Source: Ottowia thiooxydans DSM 14619 (lineage in GTDB: Bacteria; Pseudomonadota; Gammaproteobacteria; Burkholderiales; Burkholderiaceae_C). Taken from it: 64,000 nt of DNA. The translations under genes and the position numbers were made by a program. The notes under the pieces are model-generated. The model saw nothing but the letters and a program-made list of their open reading frames with translations, was not told where the DNA came from and searched no databases. This document shows, one piece after another, positions 1 through 8,222 of this stretch. Positions within the stretch are counted from its first letter, which is position 1, and each line of letters begins with the position of its first letter. Location: NCBI RefSeq assembly GCF_000422885.1, contig NZ_AUGX01000009.1, forward strand, positions 62,001-126,000. The letters run 5' to 3'.

Positions 1-2
1 AG

Positions 3-203
3 ATTGCGGCCATGACTGCAATGGATGCGGCTCATCTCGATCGCTTGGCCATCGTCAGAACCCCTTCATTCCTCGCGGCCTTCCTCGTCACCGTGTGTCT
101 GTGTAGCTACTGGGTCTTTCGGTATGTAGAACTGCCTCTAAAGGAGGTCATTCGTCAGCGACTTTGGCTTCGTCCAGATTCACGGGCTCATGTGGGCACC
201 TAG
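3..203 (+). CDS. Acyltransferase 3 family protein, C-terminal end (partial)
   Basis: The reading frame is open at the left edge of the window and stops at 201-203, so only about the last 66 residues are present. They contain one hydrophobic segment (roughly AAFLVTVCLCSYWVF) followed by a short basic tail. The pattern 'Y-W-V-F-R-Y-V-E-L-P-L' resembles the last transmembrane helix of membrane-bound O-acyltransferases of the acyltransferase 3 (OafA/YrhL) family, whose final helix usually ends in a short E-x-P motif. These inner-membrane proteins transfer acyl groups to cell-surface sugars. The catalytic histidine region lies upstream of the window, so substrate and activity cannot be judged. Another polytopic membrane protein is possible. 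Confidence 0.5.
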   Translation: MAAMTAMDAAHLDRLAIVRTPSFLAAFLVTVCLCSYWVFRYVELPLKEVIRQRLWLRPDSRAHVGT

Positions 204-595
204 CTACTTCAGCAACCTGAGGTCATGCCATGCCTCACGCTGCTGTTCAAAATTTGCTAAGGCGTCGGCATGTTCAATGTGACGAAGCGAATCGACTATT
301 GCGACAGAGATTGCCTAGGCCTTCTGGCCGTAGTCCATGTCAGCAGCCATTCCGTGACCCAGGTCCTAATTCAGAGATCGGAAGGACTAAAAAATACCGA
401 TCGCTTTCTTTAGTACTCAAAATTCGAGCACTGATCAAAACGAAAACCACGTTTGCTATCATATTGTTAAGTTTGTTTTCAAAAGTATCCTTTGAAAACA
501 ACCGGAGCATGCGATAGGAGTCGAGTCTGCTGCGGGGAGCGTATGCCTTCCCGCTAGCGCCACTCCCGCTTGTCCTCTGAAAAAAGGAAACCTTC
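204..595. other. Intergenic region, no gene supported
   Basis: No reading frame here has credible composition or a ribosome site. Positions about 390-500 are AT-rich and probably carry the promoter of the downstream exported-protein genes. A purine-rich AAAAGGAAA at about 580-588 is the likely ribosome-binding site for the gene starting at 596. Confidence 0.4.
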
Positions 596-1078
596 ATGAC
601 ACACGTTTCGGGCGTCCGGGCGGCATTGACTCTGGCGCTGGCGCTTTGTTCAGGGATGGCGCTGGCGCAAGTCCAGGTGCCCGCGGGGGCCAACCTGGAT
701 CTCGCCCAAGGCCGTATGACACTGGGCTGCACTGATTTGCAGGTGGCTGGCAGGCTCGCGCTGGGTGCCGGCGGCACGTCAACGGAGATTCGCGATGTAT
801 TGATTGAATCCGCTGGCGTGACGCAACTGAACGGCGGCTCTCTCGAACTGGCCGGGCAGTGGAGCAATCAGGGTCAGGTGGCGGGGCCTGGCAGCGTGCG
901 GCGCGTGGCCGTCGATGTGCCTGGCTGCGCCGTGACTGGGGCATTAGGCCCCATTGCGTATGGGCCGCCGCTAGCGGTTATGCCGGTTCCAAGCTTGGGA
1001 ACTGCGGCGCTGGCACTGCTGGCATTGGTACTGGGTGGACTGGGCATGCGCGCGCGTCGGCGCGACGACGTCCGGTGA
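596..1078 (+). CDS. Small exported protein with IPTL/PEP-CTERM-like C-terminal anchor
   Basis: The product has 160 residues. Residues 1-24 form a signal peptide ending in A-L-A. The middle is rich in Gly, Ala and Leu and looks like a short beta-rich surface module. The C-terminus has the tripartite layout of an exosortase-type sorting signal: a short V-P-S-L-G-T motif near residue 130, a hydrophobic helix of about 18 residues, and a closing Arg cluster (R-A-R-R-R). IPTL-CTERM signals usually begin I-P-T-L-x-x-W, so this is a divergent variant and could be a plain membrane anchor. The gene sits 23 bp ahead of the first collagen-like gene and is probably co-transcribed with it. The mature function is unknown; a surface or envelope role is inferred from the targeting signals and neighbours. 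Confidence 0.65.
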   Translation: MTHVSGVRAALTLALALCSGMALAQVQVPAGANLDLAQGRMTLGCTDLQVAGRLALGAGGTSTEIRDVLIESAGVTQLNGGSLELAGQWSNQGQVAGPGSVRRVAVDVPGCAVTGALGPIAYGPPLAVMPVPSLGTAALALLALVLGGLGMRARRRDDVR

Positions 1079-1101
1079 CTATGGCAAAAGGAGTGTTCGA
1101 G

Positions 1102-2070
1102 ATGATTCTTTCGTTGCAAACCGGGCGTACGCTGATTGCCTTGGCGGTCTTGTCTGTGCTGTCTGCGCTGCCCGCAGCTGCCGCAGACGTCACCATCACG
1201 CCAGCGTCAGGCGGTGGCGTGACCATCAACTCTGCGCCGGGAACGGCTGCGCTGAAAGTCGCGCCTGACAACACGGTACAACTCCCAGGATTGCCTGGGG
1301 CGCCTATCTACACCGACTTCGTCTGTCGCGACGCCAGTGGCATTTTAGGAGCCTGCCAGGCGCCACCGAGCGGGGCCGTCGGGCCTGCTGGTGCCACGGG
1401 CCCGGACGGACCAACAGGCCCCACGGGGTCTGTCGGGCCTACGGGCCCAACTGGGCCAGCCGGTGCGGCAGGGCCGGCCGGTGCGACAGGGTCAGCCGGT
1501 GCGACGGGGCCAGCCGGTGCGACGGGGCCGGCCGGTGCGACAGGGCCAGCCGGTGCGACAGGCACAGCCGGTGCGATAGGCACAGCCGGTGCAACGGGGC
1601 CGACCGGTGCGACGGGCCCGGCAGGCACCTCCGGTTCTAGCGGGGTGCTTCGCTACCATGTCCGCGGCTCGGCTGGTCGCCCCGGCGTCACCAGTACGGT
1701 TGCGACCCTGCAGCCGAGCATGACCCAAACATTCACTCTCAGCAACAGCGCCAACGTGGCGATTTGGGCCACCATAGGTGCCCGCTCCACTGCGGTAACG
1801 ACGGGCGCTTGGGCTTACGTGGACGCGATCATCCACCTGAACGGCAGCCCCCTGTCGGCTGGCGGATGGAGTCGGTTCGGCATCGTCAATGGAACTTCAA
1901 CAAACGTCTTCAACACAGTGGCCCTCAACACGTTGATCGGTTTGCCGGCTGGAACGCACACCATTGAACTGCGTACCGCGCGTTCTGGCGGTAGCACGTC
2001 CGTGGACATAGGCGGCAATTCAGCGGCCGAGGTCAACCCCGGTGAATTGACGATCCTGGTTCTACAGTGA
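1102..2070 (+). CDS. Secreted collagen-like triplet-repeat protein, copy 1
   Basis: The product has 322 residues in four parts: signal peptide (about 1-28, ending A-A-A-A), a conserved head (A-D-V-T-I-T-P-A to a C-R-D-A-S-G-x-L-G-x-C-Q segment with two Cys), a Gly-X-Y collagen-like tract of roughly 28 triplets dominated by G-A-T-G-P-A, and a beta-rich tail of about 140 residues ending G-E-L-T-I-L-V-L-Q. The ATG at 1102 is preferred because AAAAGGAG sits about 9 bp upstream; the in-frame ATG at 1081 has no clear ribosome site. The tail ends in a strand rather than an anchor, so the protein may be secreted or may trimerise like other bacterial collagen-like proteins. Function is unknown; adhesion or surface display is an inference. 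The next gene is a tandem paralogue. Confidence 0.85.
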   Translation: MILSLQTGRTLIALAVLSVLSALPAAAADVTITPASGGGVTINSAPGTAALKVAPDNTVQLPGLPGAPIYTDFVCRDASGILGACQAPPSGAVGPAGATGPDGPTGPTGSVGPTGPTGPAGAAGPAGATGSAGATGPAGATGPAGATGPAGATGTAGAIGTAGATGPTGATGPAGTSGSSGVLRYHVRGSAGRPGVTSTVATLQPSMTQTFTLSNSANVAIWATIGARSTAVTTGAWAYVDAIIHLNGSPLSAGGWSRFGIVNGTSTNVFNTVALNTLIGLPAGTHTIELRTARSGGSTSVDIGGNSAAEVNPGELTILVLQ

Positions 2071-2211
2071 TGGTCCGCTTGGCCTATTCAGGACGATGGT
2101 CGCCATTTCGAAGTGGTGGCAATCAATGATGAGCACAGTGACTTGGCGACCGATCGAGCTTGGCTCTGCGGCTGCTTTCCTGTCGCGTTCGGGTCTGCGT
2201 AAGAGTCTTTT

Positions 2212-3180
2212 ATGAACGGGGCTTGCAGTATGATTTTTCCGCCGTGTTTCCGCCGTGCTCTGCTTGCCACAGCGGCGCTGTCTGCGCTGTCTGCGGCGGC
2301 CGCAGATGTCACCATCACGCCAGCGCCAGGCGGTGGCGTGGTCATCAACTCCGCGCCGGGAACAACGGCGCTGAAAGTCGCGCCTGGCAACACGGTGCAA
2401 CTGCCAGGATTGCCCGGAGCGCCCACTCACACAGACTTCGTCTGTCGCGACGCCAGCGGCACTTTGGGACAATGCCAACTGCCACCGACCGGGGCCGAAG
2501 GGCCTGCTGGTGCCACGGGCTCGGCTGGGCCTGCTGGCTCGACTGGGCTTGCCGGGTCAGCGGGGCCAACTGGGCCAACCGGGGCGACCGGATCAACCGG
2601 TGTTTCAGGGCCTGTAGGTGCTTCGGGGCCTGCCGGTGCTTCGGGGTCTGTAGGTGTTTCCGGGCCTGCGGGTGTTCCAGGGGCTGCAGGTGTTTCAGGG
2701 GCTACAGGTGCTACAGGGGCGACGGGCCCAGCAGGCCCTACGGGTTCTTCTGGCGTGACTCGCTACCACGTCCGCGGCACGGCTGCCCGCCTCGCCGTCA
2801 ACACTGTAACGCCGACCGTGCAGCCAGGCCTGACACAAACCTTCACCCTCAGCAACAGCGCCGATGTGGTGGTCTGGGCCAACATCGGCACCCGCAACAC
2901 TTCAGCGACGACGGGCGTCTATTCTCACGTCGATCTGGTCATCTACGTCAACGGCAACTACTTGCCCGATGGTGGCTGGAATCGGTTCACCACCGTCAAT
3001 GGAAGTTCATCAAACGGCATCAACACCGTGGCCATCAACACCTTGATCAATCTCCCGGCTGGCACGCACACCATTGACCTGCGTACCTTGCGCAACGGCG
3101 GTAACACGGACGTGGACATAGGCGGTAATTCAGTCACCGGCCCCAACCCGGGCGAAATGACGATCCTGGTTCTGGATTGA
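2212..3180 (+). CDS. Secreted collagen-like triplet-repeat protein, copy 2
   Basis: This is a tandem paralogue of the preceding gene with the same architecture: signal peptide, two-Cys head, Gly-X-Y tract (about 28 triplets, richer in G-V-S and G-A-S than copy 1) and a conserved tail ending T-I-L-V-L-D. Head and tail share long identical stretches with copy 1 ([24 protein letters not shown]), while the collagen tracts differ in triplet choice. That is expected when repeats drift faster than the folded ends. The start is uncertain: ATG 2212 gives the longest product, but ATG 2230 gives a signal peptide that aligns better with copy 1, and neither has a strong ribosome site. A probable cell-surface or extracellular fibre-like role is inferred only. 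Confidence 0.83.
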   Translation: MNGACSMIFPPCFRRALLATAALSALSAAAADVTITPAPGGGVVINSAPGTTALKVAPGNTVQLPGLPGAPTHTDFVCRDASGTLGQCQLPPTGAEGPAGATGSAGPAGSTGLAGSAGPTGPTGATGSTGVSGPVGASGPAGASGSVGVSGPAGVPGAAGVSGATGATGATGPAGPTGSSGVTRYHVRGTAARLAVNTVTPTVQPGLTQTFTLSNSADVVVWANIGTRNTSATTGVYSHVDLVIYVNGNYLPDGGWNRFTTVNGSSSNGINTVAINTLINLPAGTHTIDLRTLRNGGNTDVDIGGNSVTGPNPGEMTILVLD

Positions 3181-3205
3181 TATGCCGCCTGGTGCAAAGG
3201 GTTAT

Positions 3206-3236
3206 GTTGCCGTAAGGGAACCCTTAGTCTGGCAAC
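3206..3236. terminator. Inverted repeat between convergent genes, possible terminator
   Basis: GTTGCC (3206-3211) pairs with GGCAAC (3231-3236), with an inner AAGGG/CCCTT stem. It lies 26 bp after the second collagen-like gene and before the end of the convergent Bug gene. There is no clear T-tract, so rho-independent activity is uncertain. Confidence 0.4.
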
Positions 3237-3272
3237 ACGAAATCCATCGCCTCTGACATTGAGGCGACTTCC

Positions 3273-4253
3273 TCATTTTTTCGGTATGCCAGCGGCACTG
3301 ATCAGTTGGCCATACCGCTTGATTTCGGATGAGACAAAGCTGCGCAGTTGATCTGGGCTCAATTCCATCGGTGTAGCGCCCATCTTTTGAATGTATTCCT
3401 TGCCTTGCGGGCTGGCGATGATCTTGTTGATCTCTGCATTCAGTCGTTTCACGATCGCCGGATCAGTTTTGGCTGGCGCGAACACTGCAACAAAACTCAC
3501 GAGCGCAACGTTTTGATAGCCAGCCTCGGTCATGGTGGGAATGCTGGGTAACAACTGCACCCGCGTCGCATCGGTCACACCCAGCGCCTTGACCTGCCCG
3601 CCGTTGATGAACCCCGCTGCCGCGAACGGGTCTGAAAACGTGAAATCGATTTGCCCACCGACCAGATCTGTCATGACCTGCGGCATGCCACGGTAGGGGG
3701 CAATCGTTAGTTCCAGACTGCCCGCAGTTTTCAGCAATTCCGCCGCGATTCGACTCGATGTATTCCCGGTGCCCAGCGACAGAGGCTTGCCAGCAGCGCC
3801 ACGTTCCTTGGCCAACTTGATAAAGCTGTCGACATCATTGGATGGAAAATCCTTGCGCACCACCAGCATCTGGGGGATCTTGATAACGCCAGCAACGGGT
3901 TCAAAATCCTTTTCTGGGTCGTAGGGGAGCGTGTTGTACAACGCGGGATTGGAGCCGTGAGCGGAGTTGGTGCTCACCATCAGCGTATAGCCATCCGGCG
4001 GCGCAGCCTTGACAGCCTGCGCTGCGATGATGCCGTCGGCGCCCGTACGATTGTCGATTACAAACGTTTGTCCAAGGCTTTTGCGCAGCTCGTCAGCAAT
4101 GAAACGAGATACGCCGTCAGTGGCGCTGCCCGGTGGGAAAGGCAAGACCAGCTTGATCGGCCGGTCTGGAAAGGTCTGAGCCAAAGCCAGGGAGGCGCTT
4201 GAAAGCAAAACGCTGGCTGCGAAGAGATGTTTGAGCAGACGAACTACGTTCAC
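3273..4253 (-). CDS. Bug/TctC-family periplasmic solute-binding protein
   Basis: The product has 326 residues and a Sec signal peptide (about 1-25, ending L-A-L-A). The family pattern follows: P-D-R-P-I-K-L-V-L-P-F-P-P-G-S near the mature start, the N-R-T-G-A-D-G segment, A-P-P-D-G-Y-T-L around residue 85, and L-P-Y-D-P-E-K-D-F. Bug receptors bind small carboxylates or related organic ligands in the periplasm, some feeding TctAB membrane proteins and many acting as orphan receptors. The start is GTG at 4253, supported by GGAG about 8 bp upstream. No catabolic genes flank it, so no ligand can be inferred. Confidence 0.9.
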   Translation of the reverse strand: MNVVRLLKHLFAASVLLSSASLALAQTFPDRPIKLVLPFPPGSATDGVSRFIADELRKSLGQTFVIDNRTGADGIIAAQAVKAAPPDGYTLMVSTNSAHGSNPALYNTLPYDPEKDFEPVAGVIKIPQMLVVRKDFPSNDVDSFIKLAKERGAAGKPLSLGTGNTSSRIAAELLKTAGSLELTIAPYRGMPQVMTDLVGGQIDFTFSDPFAAAGFINGGQVKALGVTDATRVQLLPSIPTMTEAGYQNVALVSFVAVFAPAKTDPAIVKRLNAEINKIIASPQGKEYIQKMGATPMELSPDQLRSFVSSEIKRYGQLISAAGIPKK

Positions 4254-4735
4254 GATATGTCTCCAGAATTTTTTTATGGGGAATCGGCGCAGTGCGCACT
4301 TACACGGTTTACTCCGATCGAGCGCAGTCTATGAATGGCACTTGTCATGTGTCCATTCGTTTTTTCGGGATGCGGAGTCCCTGATTCCTGAAGATGCAGC
4401 TTTCGAGAGCCTCTGCGGGAGTTCTCTGTGACGCGTTAATTTTGCTGGTGCGCAGACGCTAGCGATTGATCTTTCGCACGTGGACCATGCGGCCATTGCC
4501 TGGTGCTCCATTGCGATGGCTTGGTGGGAACGAAGGGTAGGCTGGTGACTGACCACACCTGCGGCTCATCAAACTCACCATCTCCCGACGTGCAGGAGTG
4601 AGCATACTGATCCCGGGTGGTGTGGTGTGATGATTTGATTGAATAATGAGTGAAAAATAAAACAAGGATATAGAAATAAGTTGATATTCAATCTTTCTCC
4701 TTGGTTCTGATTGGAAAATGTGATATTTTTAGTAC
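4254..4735. other. Intergenic region with possible abiE operator
   Basis: No gene is supported. The last 120 bp are AT-rich and hold the likely promoter of the AbiEi gene. An 8-bp inverted repeat, GATTGAAT (4637-4644) and ATTCAATC (4686-4693), flanks this stretch. AbiEi-type antitoxins are known to repress their own promoters through inverted repeats, so it is a candidate operator, but the 41-bp spacing makes this weak. Confidence 0.3.
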
Positions 4736-5494
4736 ATGAATAGAACTCCACGACACGCTCTAATCAAGAAGCTCCAGACCAGTCTGCCGCGCGGGATGCC
4801 GTTCGATCTGGCCACTCTGGAGCGTATTGGTGTGTCTGGCCAACTGGCTGCCCACTACGCTGAAAGCGGTTGGCTGAACCGGTTGGGCCAAGGGGTCTAT
4901 GTGTTTGCCGGTGACACCTTGAGCGCGCATGGCGCGATCAAATTCCTGCAAACGCGTGTCACCGGCTTGCATGTGGCAGGCAGGAGCGCACTGGCGCTTC
5001 AGGGCGTGCGCCACAACCTCGTGGCACGCGAAGCGCTGGTGCTGTGGGGTGACGTGCGCTTTGTGCTGCCGGTGTGGTTCACTTCCCAATTCCCATCGCG
5101 TTATGTGTCCGCCAAGTTGTTCAACTGGCTGGATGGCACGCTTGGCAGCAAAAGTTTGACGACACCGCCCGGCGTGACTGATGGATTGCGCGTCTCAGTC
5201 CCCGAGCGAGCTGTCCTTGAGCTGCTTTACGACGTTGGTACGCATCAGGGGTTGGAGGAGGCGCGGAATCTGTTCGATGGTCTTCGCAACCTGCGCAAAG
5301 ACGTTCTGAGTGAGCTGTTGCAATCCTGTACCAGCATCAAAGCCGTTCGACTGTTCCTGACCTGGGCACGCGAAACCAATGTGGTCGATGTAGACGCACT
5401 GCAAAAGCTATATACGCTGCCTGTCGGCGGCGACAAACGATGGATCACCCGCATGAAAGATGGCAACCTGCTGAGCCTGAAACCTTATGGATAA
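4736..5494 (+). CDS. abiEi: AbiEi-type antitoxin of a type IV toxin-antitoxin pair
   Basis: The product has 252 residues. The N-terminal 75 residues look like the winged-helix DNA-binding domain of AbiEi antitoxins, with the typical 'G-W-L-N-R-L-G-Q-G-V-Y-V' wing near residues 44-56. The rest matches the AbiEi C-terminal region: H-V-A-G-R-S-A-L around residue 80, and S-V-P-E-R-A-V-L-E-L-L-Y near residue 155, a stretch that recurs in this family. AbiEi represses its own operon and neutralises the AbiEii nucleotidyltransferase toxin. The gene overlaps the next one by 8 bp, the usual arrangement. It is intact whereas its toxin partner is truncated, so it may be an orphan antitoxin now. The assignment comes from motif recognition and gene pairing. 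Confidence 0.8.
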   Translation: MNRTPRHALIKKLQTSLPRGMPFDLATLERIGVSGQLAAHYAESGWLNRLGQGVYVFAGDTLSAHGAIKFLQTRVTGLHVAGRSALALQGVRHNLVAREALVLWGDVRFVLPVWFTSQFPSRYVSAKLFNWLDGTLGSKSLTTPPGVTDGLRVSVPERAVLELLYDVGTHQGLEEARNLFDGLRNLRKDVLSELLQSCTSIKAVRLFLTWARETNVVDVDALQKLYTLPVGGDKRWITRMKDGNLLSLKPYG

Positions 5495-5867
5495 AGCATA
5501 CGCCGATACAGTCCGCTTGCTGCTGACGGTCGCGCCCGATGTGTTTGACAACGACATCTTCGCGATGAAGGGAGGCACAGCTATCAACCTGTTCGTGCAG
5601 GACATGCCGCGCTTGTCAGTCGATATCGATGTGGTCTACACGCCCTGGCAAACTGCTCGCGAGCAGGCCTTGAAAGCCATTAGCGAGGAACTCGATGCCA
5701 TTGCCGGACGGCTGGCCCGGTTGGGTCTTGCCACACGCAAGGTCAACTCCAAAGACCTGGGTGATACCAAACTACTGATTGAAAATGCCGAGGCCCAGGT
5801 TAAGGTTGAGGTCAACGTAGTGTTTCGGGGCACCGTGCTCCCGATCGAGCTACATCGAAGCAATTGA
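5487..5867 (+). pseudogene. abiEii: AbiEii nucleotidyltransferase toxin, 3'-truncated
   Basis: Only 126 residues are encoded, where AbiEii toxins usually run to about 250-300. The N-terminal nucleotidyltransferase core is present: M-K-G-G-T-A-I-N-L-F at residues 27-36 (the GG...N motif) and S-V-D-I-D-V-V-Y at about 44-51 (the D-x-D metal-binding motif). A beta strand, V-K-V-E-V-N-V-V-F, supplies a third acidic position near residue 112. Similarity to the family ends at about L-P-I-E, and a stop follows six codons later; the sequence beyond about 5850 does not resume the C-terminal half in any frame. It is therefore probably a deletion remnant that cannot form the complete toxin. A short functional form cannot be excluded. 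Confidence 0.75.
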
Positions 5868-5963
5868 CCAGGAAAAAAACAGTCCTTACCTTTTGTTGAA
5901 AACCACAAGCTAATGATTCCCGAGACTCAATGAACATGTCACGAGCACTGGGCGTCAGGCGAC

Positions 5964-6398
5964 CTAACGTGGCAGTTGCTCCCAGCCGATACAGGCTAGG
6001 CCAACGGTTTTCGGGACAGGCCTGGTTCCGCTTCGGTAGTACGCCAGTATGCGGCGAGATAGCCCGAGTTCATCAGCAGCTTGCTCAAGTGTGAGGCGGT
6101 GTCTCGCCATCCAGTTGAGGACGGATTCGTGCGAAAACTCCCCGACTTGCTCAATAGCTCGGGCGCGCAGGTTATCGGCGGCAAGCTCTAAGTCGTCGTC
6201 ATCATCCCAGATGACGCTCAAGCCGTGATAGCCAAGCTTAACTTTGGAGAACACGTTGTGAATGCGTTGGAGTCTTGAATGTCCCCTGATGATCTGCGCA
6301 ACATCGACATCGAACACTCCGCCATCAGCGTAGGTGAGTTTCAGGGTCATGACATCCGCGGGGTGCGCGGCAGTTAACGTGAAGTGTCTATTTGTCAT
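5964..6398 (-). CDS. DUF2442 protein with C-terminal helix-turn-helix
   Basis: The product has 144 residues. Residues about 12-80 resemble DUF2442: an N-terminal strand pair (L-T-Y-A-D-G-G-V-F-D-V-D-V) and a G-L-S-V-I-W-D-D-D-D-D-L-E-L core. Residues about 95-140 look like an XRE-type helix-turn-helix (L-T-L-E-Q-A-A-D-E-L-G-L-S-R-R, then Y-Y-R-S-G, ending K-T-V-G-L-A-C-I-G-W-E). DUF2442 proteins often sit beside a DUF4160 partner and are suspected toxin-antitoxin components, but no DUF4160 gene is visible. A DNA-binding regulatory or antitoxin-like role is inferred. It lies in the same small accessory patch as the abiE pair. Confidence 0.65.
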   Translation of the reverse strand: MTNRHFTLTAAHPADVMTLKLTYADGGVFDVDVAQIIRGHSRLQRIHNVFSKVKLGYHGLSVIWDDDDDLELAADNLRARAIEQVGEFSHESVLNWMARHRLTLEQAADELGLSRRILAYYRSGTRPVPKTVGLACIGWEQLPR

Positions 6399-6444
6399 GG
6401 TTTAACGCATGCCATCTAGCAGCAGCCACTACCCCGTTGATTTA

Positions 6445-6657
6445 CTAAGCCTGTTCAATTTTCCGCCAAACCTCATCAGCGCTGCGATCTTTGATCCAGG
6501 GATGAGGCTGTGAGTCGCACAGCCAACAACTGCACGGTGTTGCAGTGGCCACGGCCCTGCCCAAGGCACGGGGGTCCTTACGCAAGTCTCGACCATAGAA
6601 AAAAAGCCGCTTCGCTTTGATGCGGGCTTGATGGTGACGGCGCTCTGATCTAGGCAT
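6445..6657 (-). CDS. Small conserved protein with T-P-C-S-C-W-x-C motif
   Basis: The product has 70 residues, is basic, and carries a R-I-K-A-K-R segment near the start, then G-R-D-L, then T-P-C-S-C-W-L-C at about residues 43-50. I recall small uncharacterised bacterial proteins with a near-identical C-S-C-W-M-C-G-N-P-R signature, in which the cysteines may bind metal. No function is established that I know of. The start at 6657 is chosen because the conserved region begins just after it; an in-frame ATG at 6702 would add 15 unconvincing residues. Neither start has a strong ribosome site. It is 46 bp upstream of the DUF2442 gene on the same strand. Confidence 0.5.
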   Translation of the reverse strand: MPRSERRHHQARIKAKRLFFYGRDLRKDPRALGRAVATATPCSCWLCDSQPHPWIKDRSADEVWRKIEQA

Positions 6658-6839
6658 CTGAGCATTTTCACTCAAAAAGATCGAGTGCGCGCTCAAAAGC
6701 ACTGGCGTGCAGGGCTAGGGGAATGACCTAAGCTGCCGGATTGTTTCCACATGTCGGTGGTGGCCGGAAAAATTCACGAACGCCCTCCTGGTGTCTCGAC
6801 TTTGTCCACGCCACTTAGGTGCCTGCCTTCTGCAGTTTT

Positions 6840-8204
6840 CTAAAGAACGCCCGTAGCCATGGTGTTCAATTGAAGCATCAGCGCCTTGTCCTCATAGCGA
6901 GCCAACCCCAGCGTCTTGGCGTATGCAGGCAACGCGCTACCCGCCACCCAGGCCGCGCAAAGCGAGCCCGTCGCACACGCGGCCATCGTGCCGAATCCCG
7001 ACAATGCACCCGCCACAAAGGCGCCTTCGGAGCGCATCGGTCCGATCAGGGGCCAGTTTTCGTCGTTCATCGTGTAGTAGCCACCATAGTGATGTGCGCC
7101 GCGCGGCAAACGACCAATGTAGGCTGCTAGGCCTGGGTGCAGCCGACTTCCAGCGCGCAGCACCAAATCGGGAAACTGTGGGTCTGCGGGCTCATCATCG
7201 TGCGGGTTAGTCGCTGTAGTGTTGTACGCCCAACCCATCTTGATCCAGTTGCCGTCCACTGCACCGTCCGGCCGGCAGTGTATGCCGCCGGGCATGGGTT
7301 CCACCAGCTTGCGGCTGGCAGGATCTGAGGCCAGCAACTCACGGTCTTCGTCCGACCAGGCGAGCGTCTGGCCGTCCAGGTCTATGGTGAAAGGCATCTG
7401 GCGCGGGATGGCGCCCTCGCGGTCCTGGAACGCGATCTTCTGCTGGTAGAGACATTTGACGGGGAGATCTTCACCCAGCATATTCGCGATGTCGCGCAAG
7501 AAGGGGCCAGCGGCATTCACCAGACGGCCTGCGCGTAGGGTGGTGGTGCCGCCGCCTTCCGCCTCCAGCTCCAGCGTGAACGGCTTGGCGCCCGAGATAC
7601 CCCTGAGCTGCGTGCGCACCAGTTTTCCACCTGCAGCGCGGAATTGCTCCAGCATGTACTGGCCCATTTGCTGGCCGCTGATCGAGCCGGCGCTGCGGAT
7701 GTGGATGATGCTCCGCACGTCAGCCGCCAGGTGCGGGAAGTGCTCCCTGATCAGCGCGGTGTTGAGGAGGACATCGACACCATCTGGCGCCGCTTGCCAG
7801 GGCGAGCGTACCGGCGGCTGGTAGCTGGCTGAGGGTGATTCGCGAAGGCGGATCTGCTGGCTCGATTCCGCATAGCCTCGGTACAGATCGTCGATGAGAT
7901 CCTGCGGCCGCTCGCGCCGGGTGACCAGGGCGTAACCACCACGCGTCATATTCAGACGGCCACCGCTGGCGGCATCCAGCTCTTCCATCAAACGGGTACT
8001 GTGGTCAGTGAACGCGGTCATGGTGGGATGCGGCCACCAGTTGCGGTAGTTTTCTCCGGACTGCGCCGAGGTCAGACTCATAGGGTCGCGCGCATCAATG
8101 AGCGCCACACTTTTGATGCCCTGCTCTTTGACCAGGTAGTAGGCCACGGCGATGCCGGCATTGCCTGCGCCGATGACGGCGACGTCAACTTCTTCCATAG
8201 ACAT
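6840..8204 (-). CDS. FAD-dependent amino-acid/amine oxidoreductase (DAO family)
   Basis: The product has 454 residues. An N-terminal dinucleotide-binding motif (V-I-G-A-G-N-A-G-I-A, about residues 10-19) marks it as a flavoprotein. The body follows the DAO fold: a second FAD contact at G-R-L-V-N-A-A-G-P-F in the middle, and a C-terminal G-A-L-S-G-F-G-T-M-A region. No signal peptide is seen, so it acts in the cytoplasm. It is the last gene of the run binding protein, permease, permease, oxidoreductase, with an 18-bp gap to the permease. This suggests it oxidises the imported compound, probably an amino acid or N-methylated or amine derivative. The exact substrate cannot be read from sequence. 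Confidence 0.85.
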   Translation of the reverse strand: MSMEEVDVAVIGAGNAGIAVAYYLVKEQGIKSVALIDARDPMSLTSAQSGENYRNWWPHPTMTAFTDHSTRLMEELDAASGGRLNMTRGGYALVTRRERPQDLIDDLYRGYAESSQQIRLRESPSASYQPPVRSPWQAAPDGVDVLLNTALIREHFPHLAADVRSIIHIRSAGSISGQQMGQYMLEQFRAAGGKLVRTQLRGISGAKPFTLELEAEGGGTTTLRAGRLVNAAGPFLRDIANMLGEDLPVKCLYQQKIAFQDREGAIPRQMPFTIDLDGQTLAWSDEDRELLASDPASRKLVEPMPGGIHCRPDGAVDGNWIKMGWAYNTTATNPHDDEPADPQFPDLVLRAGSRLHPGLAAYIGRLPRGAHHYGGYYTMNDENWPLIGPMRSEGAFVAGALSGFGTMAACATGSLCAAWVAGSALPAYAKTLGLARYEDKALMLQLNTMATGVL

Positions 8205-8222
8205 TGATTCCTTGGGGATTTT

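Noticed and set aside
230-517. Small plus-strand frame after the acyltransferase
   Set aside because: There is no ribosome site, domain or convincing composition; the end is AT-rich promoter-like DNA.
1373-1640. Short regular repeats resembling a CRISPR array
   Set aside because: The units code for Gly-X-Y triplets in frame, have no unique spacers, and no cas genes are near.
2160-3077. Plus-strand frame of 305 codons overlapping the second collagen-like gene
   Set aside because: It reads the Gly-X-Y DNA in another frame, giving Cys/Arg repeats; the true frame has a signal peptide and conserved ends.
6720-6839. Possible insertion-sequence end between the small CSCW protein gene and the oxidoreductase gene
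   Set aside because: No matching inverted end, target duplication or transposase fragment was found nearby.
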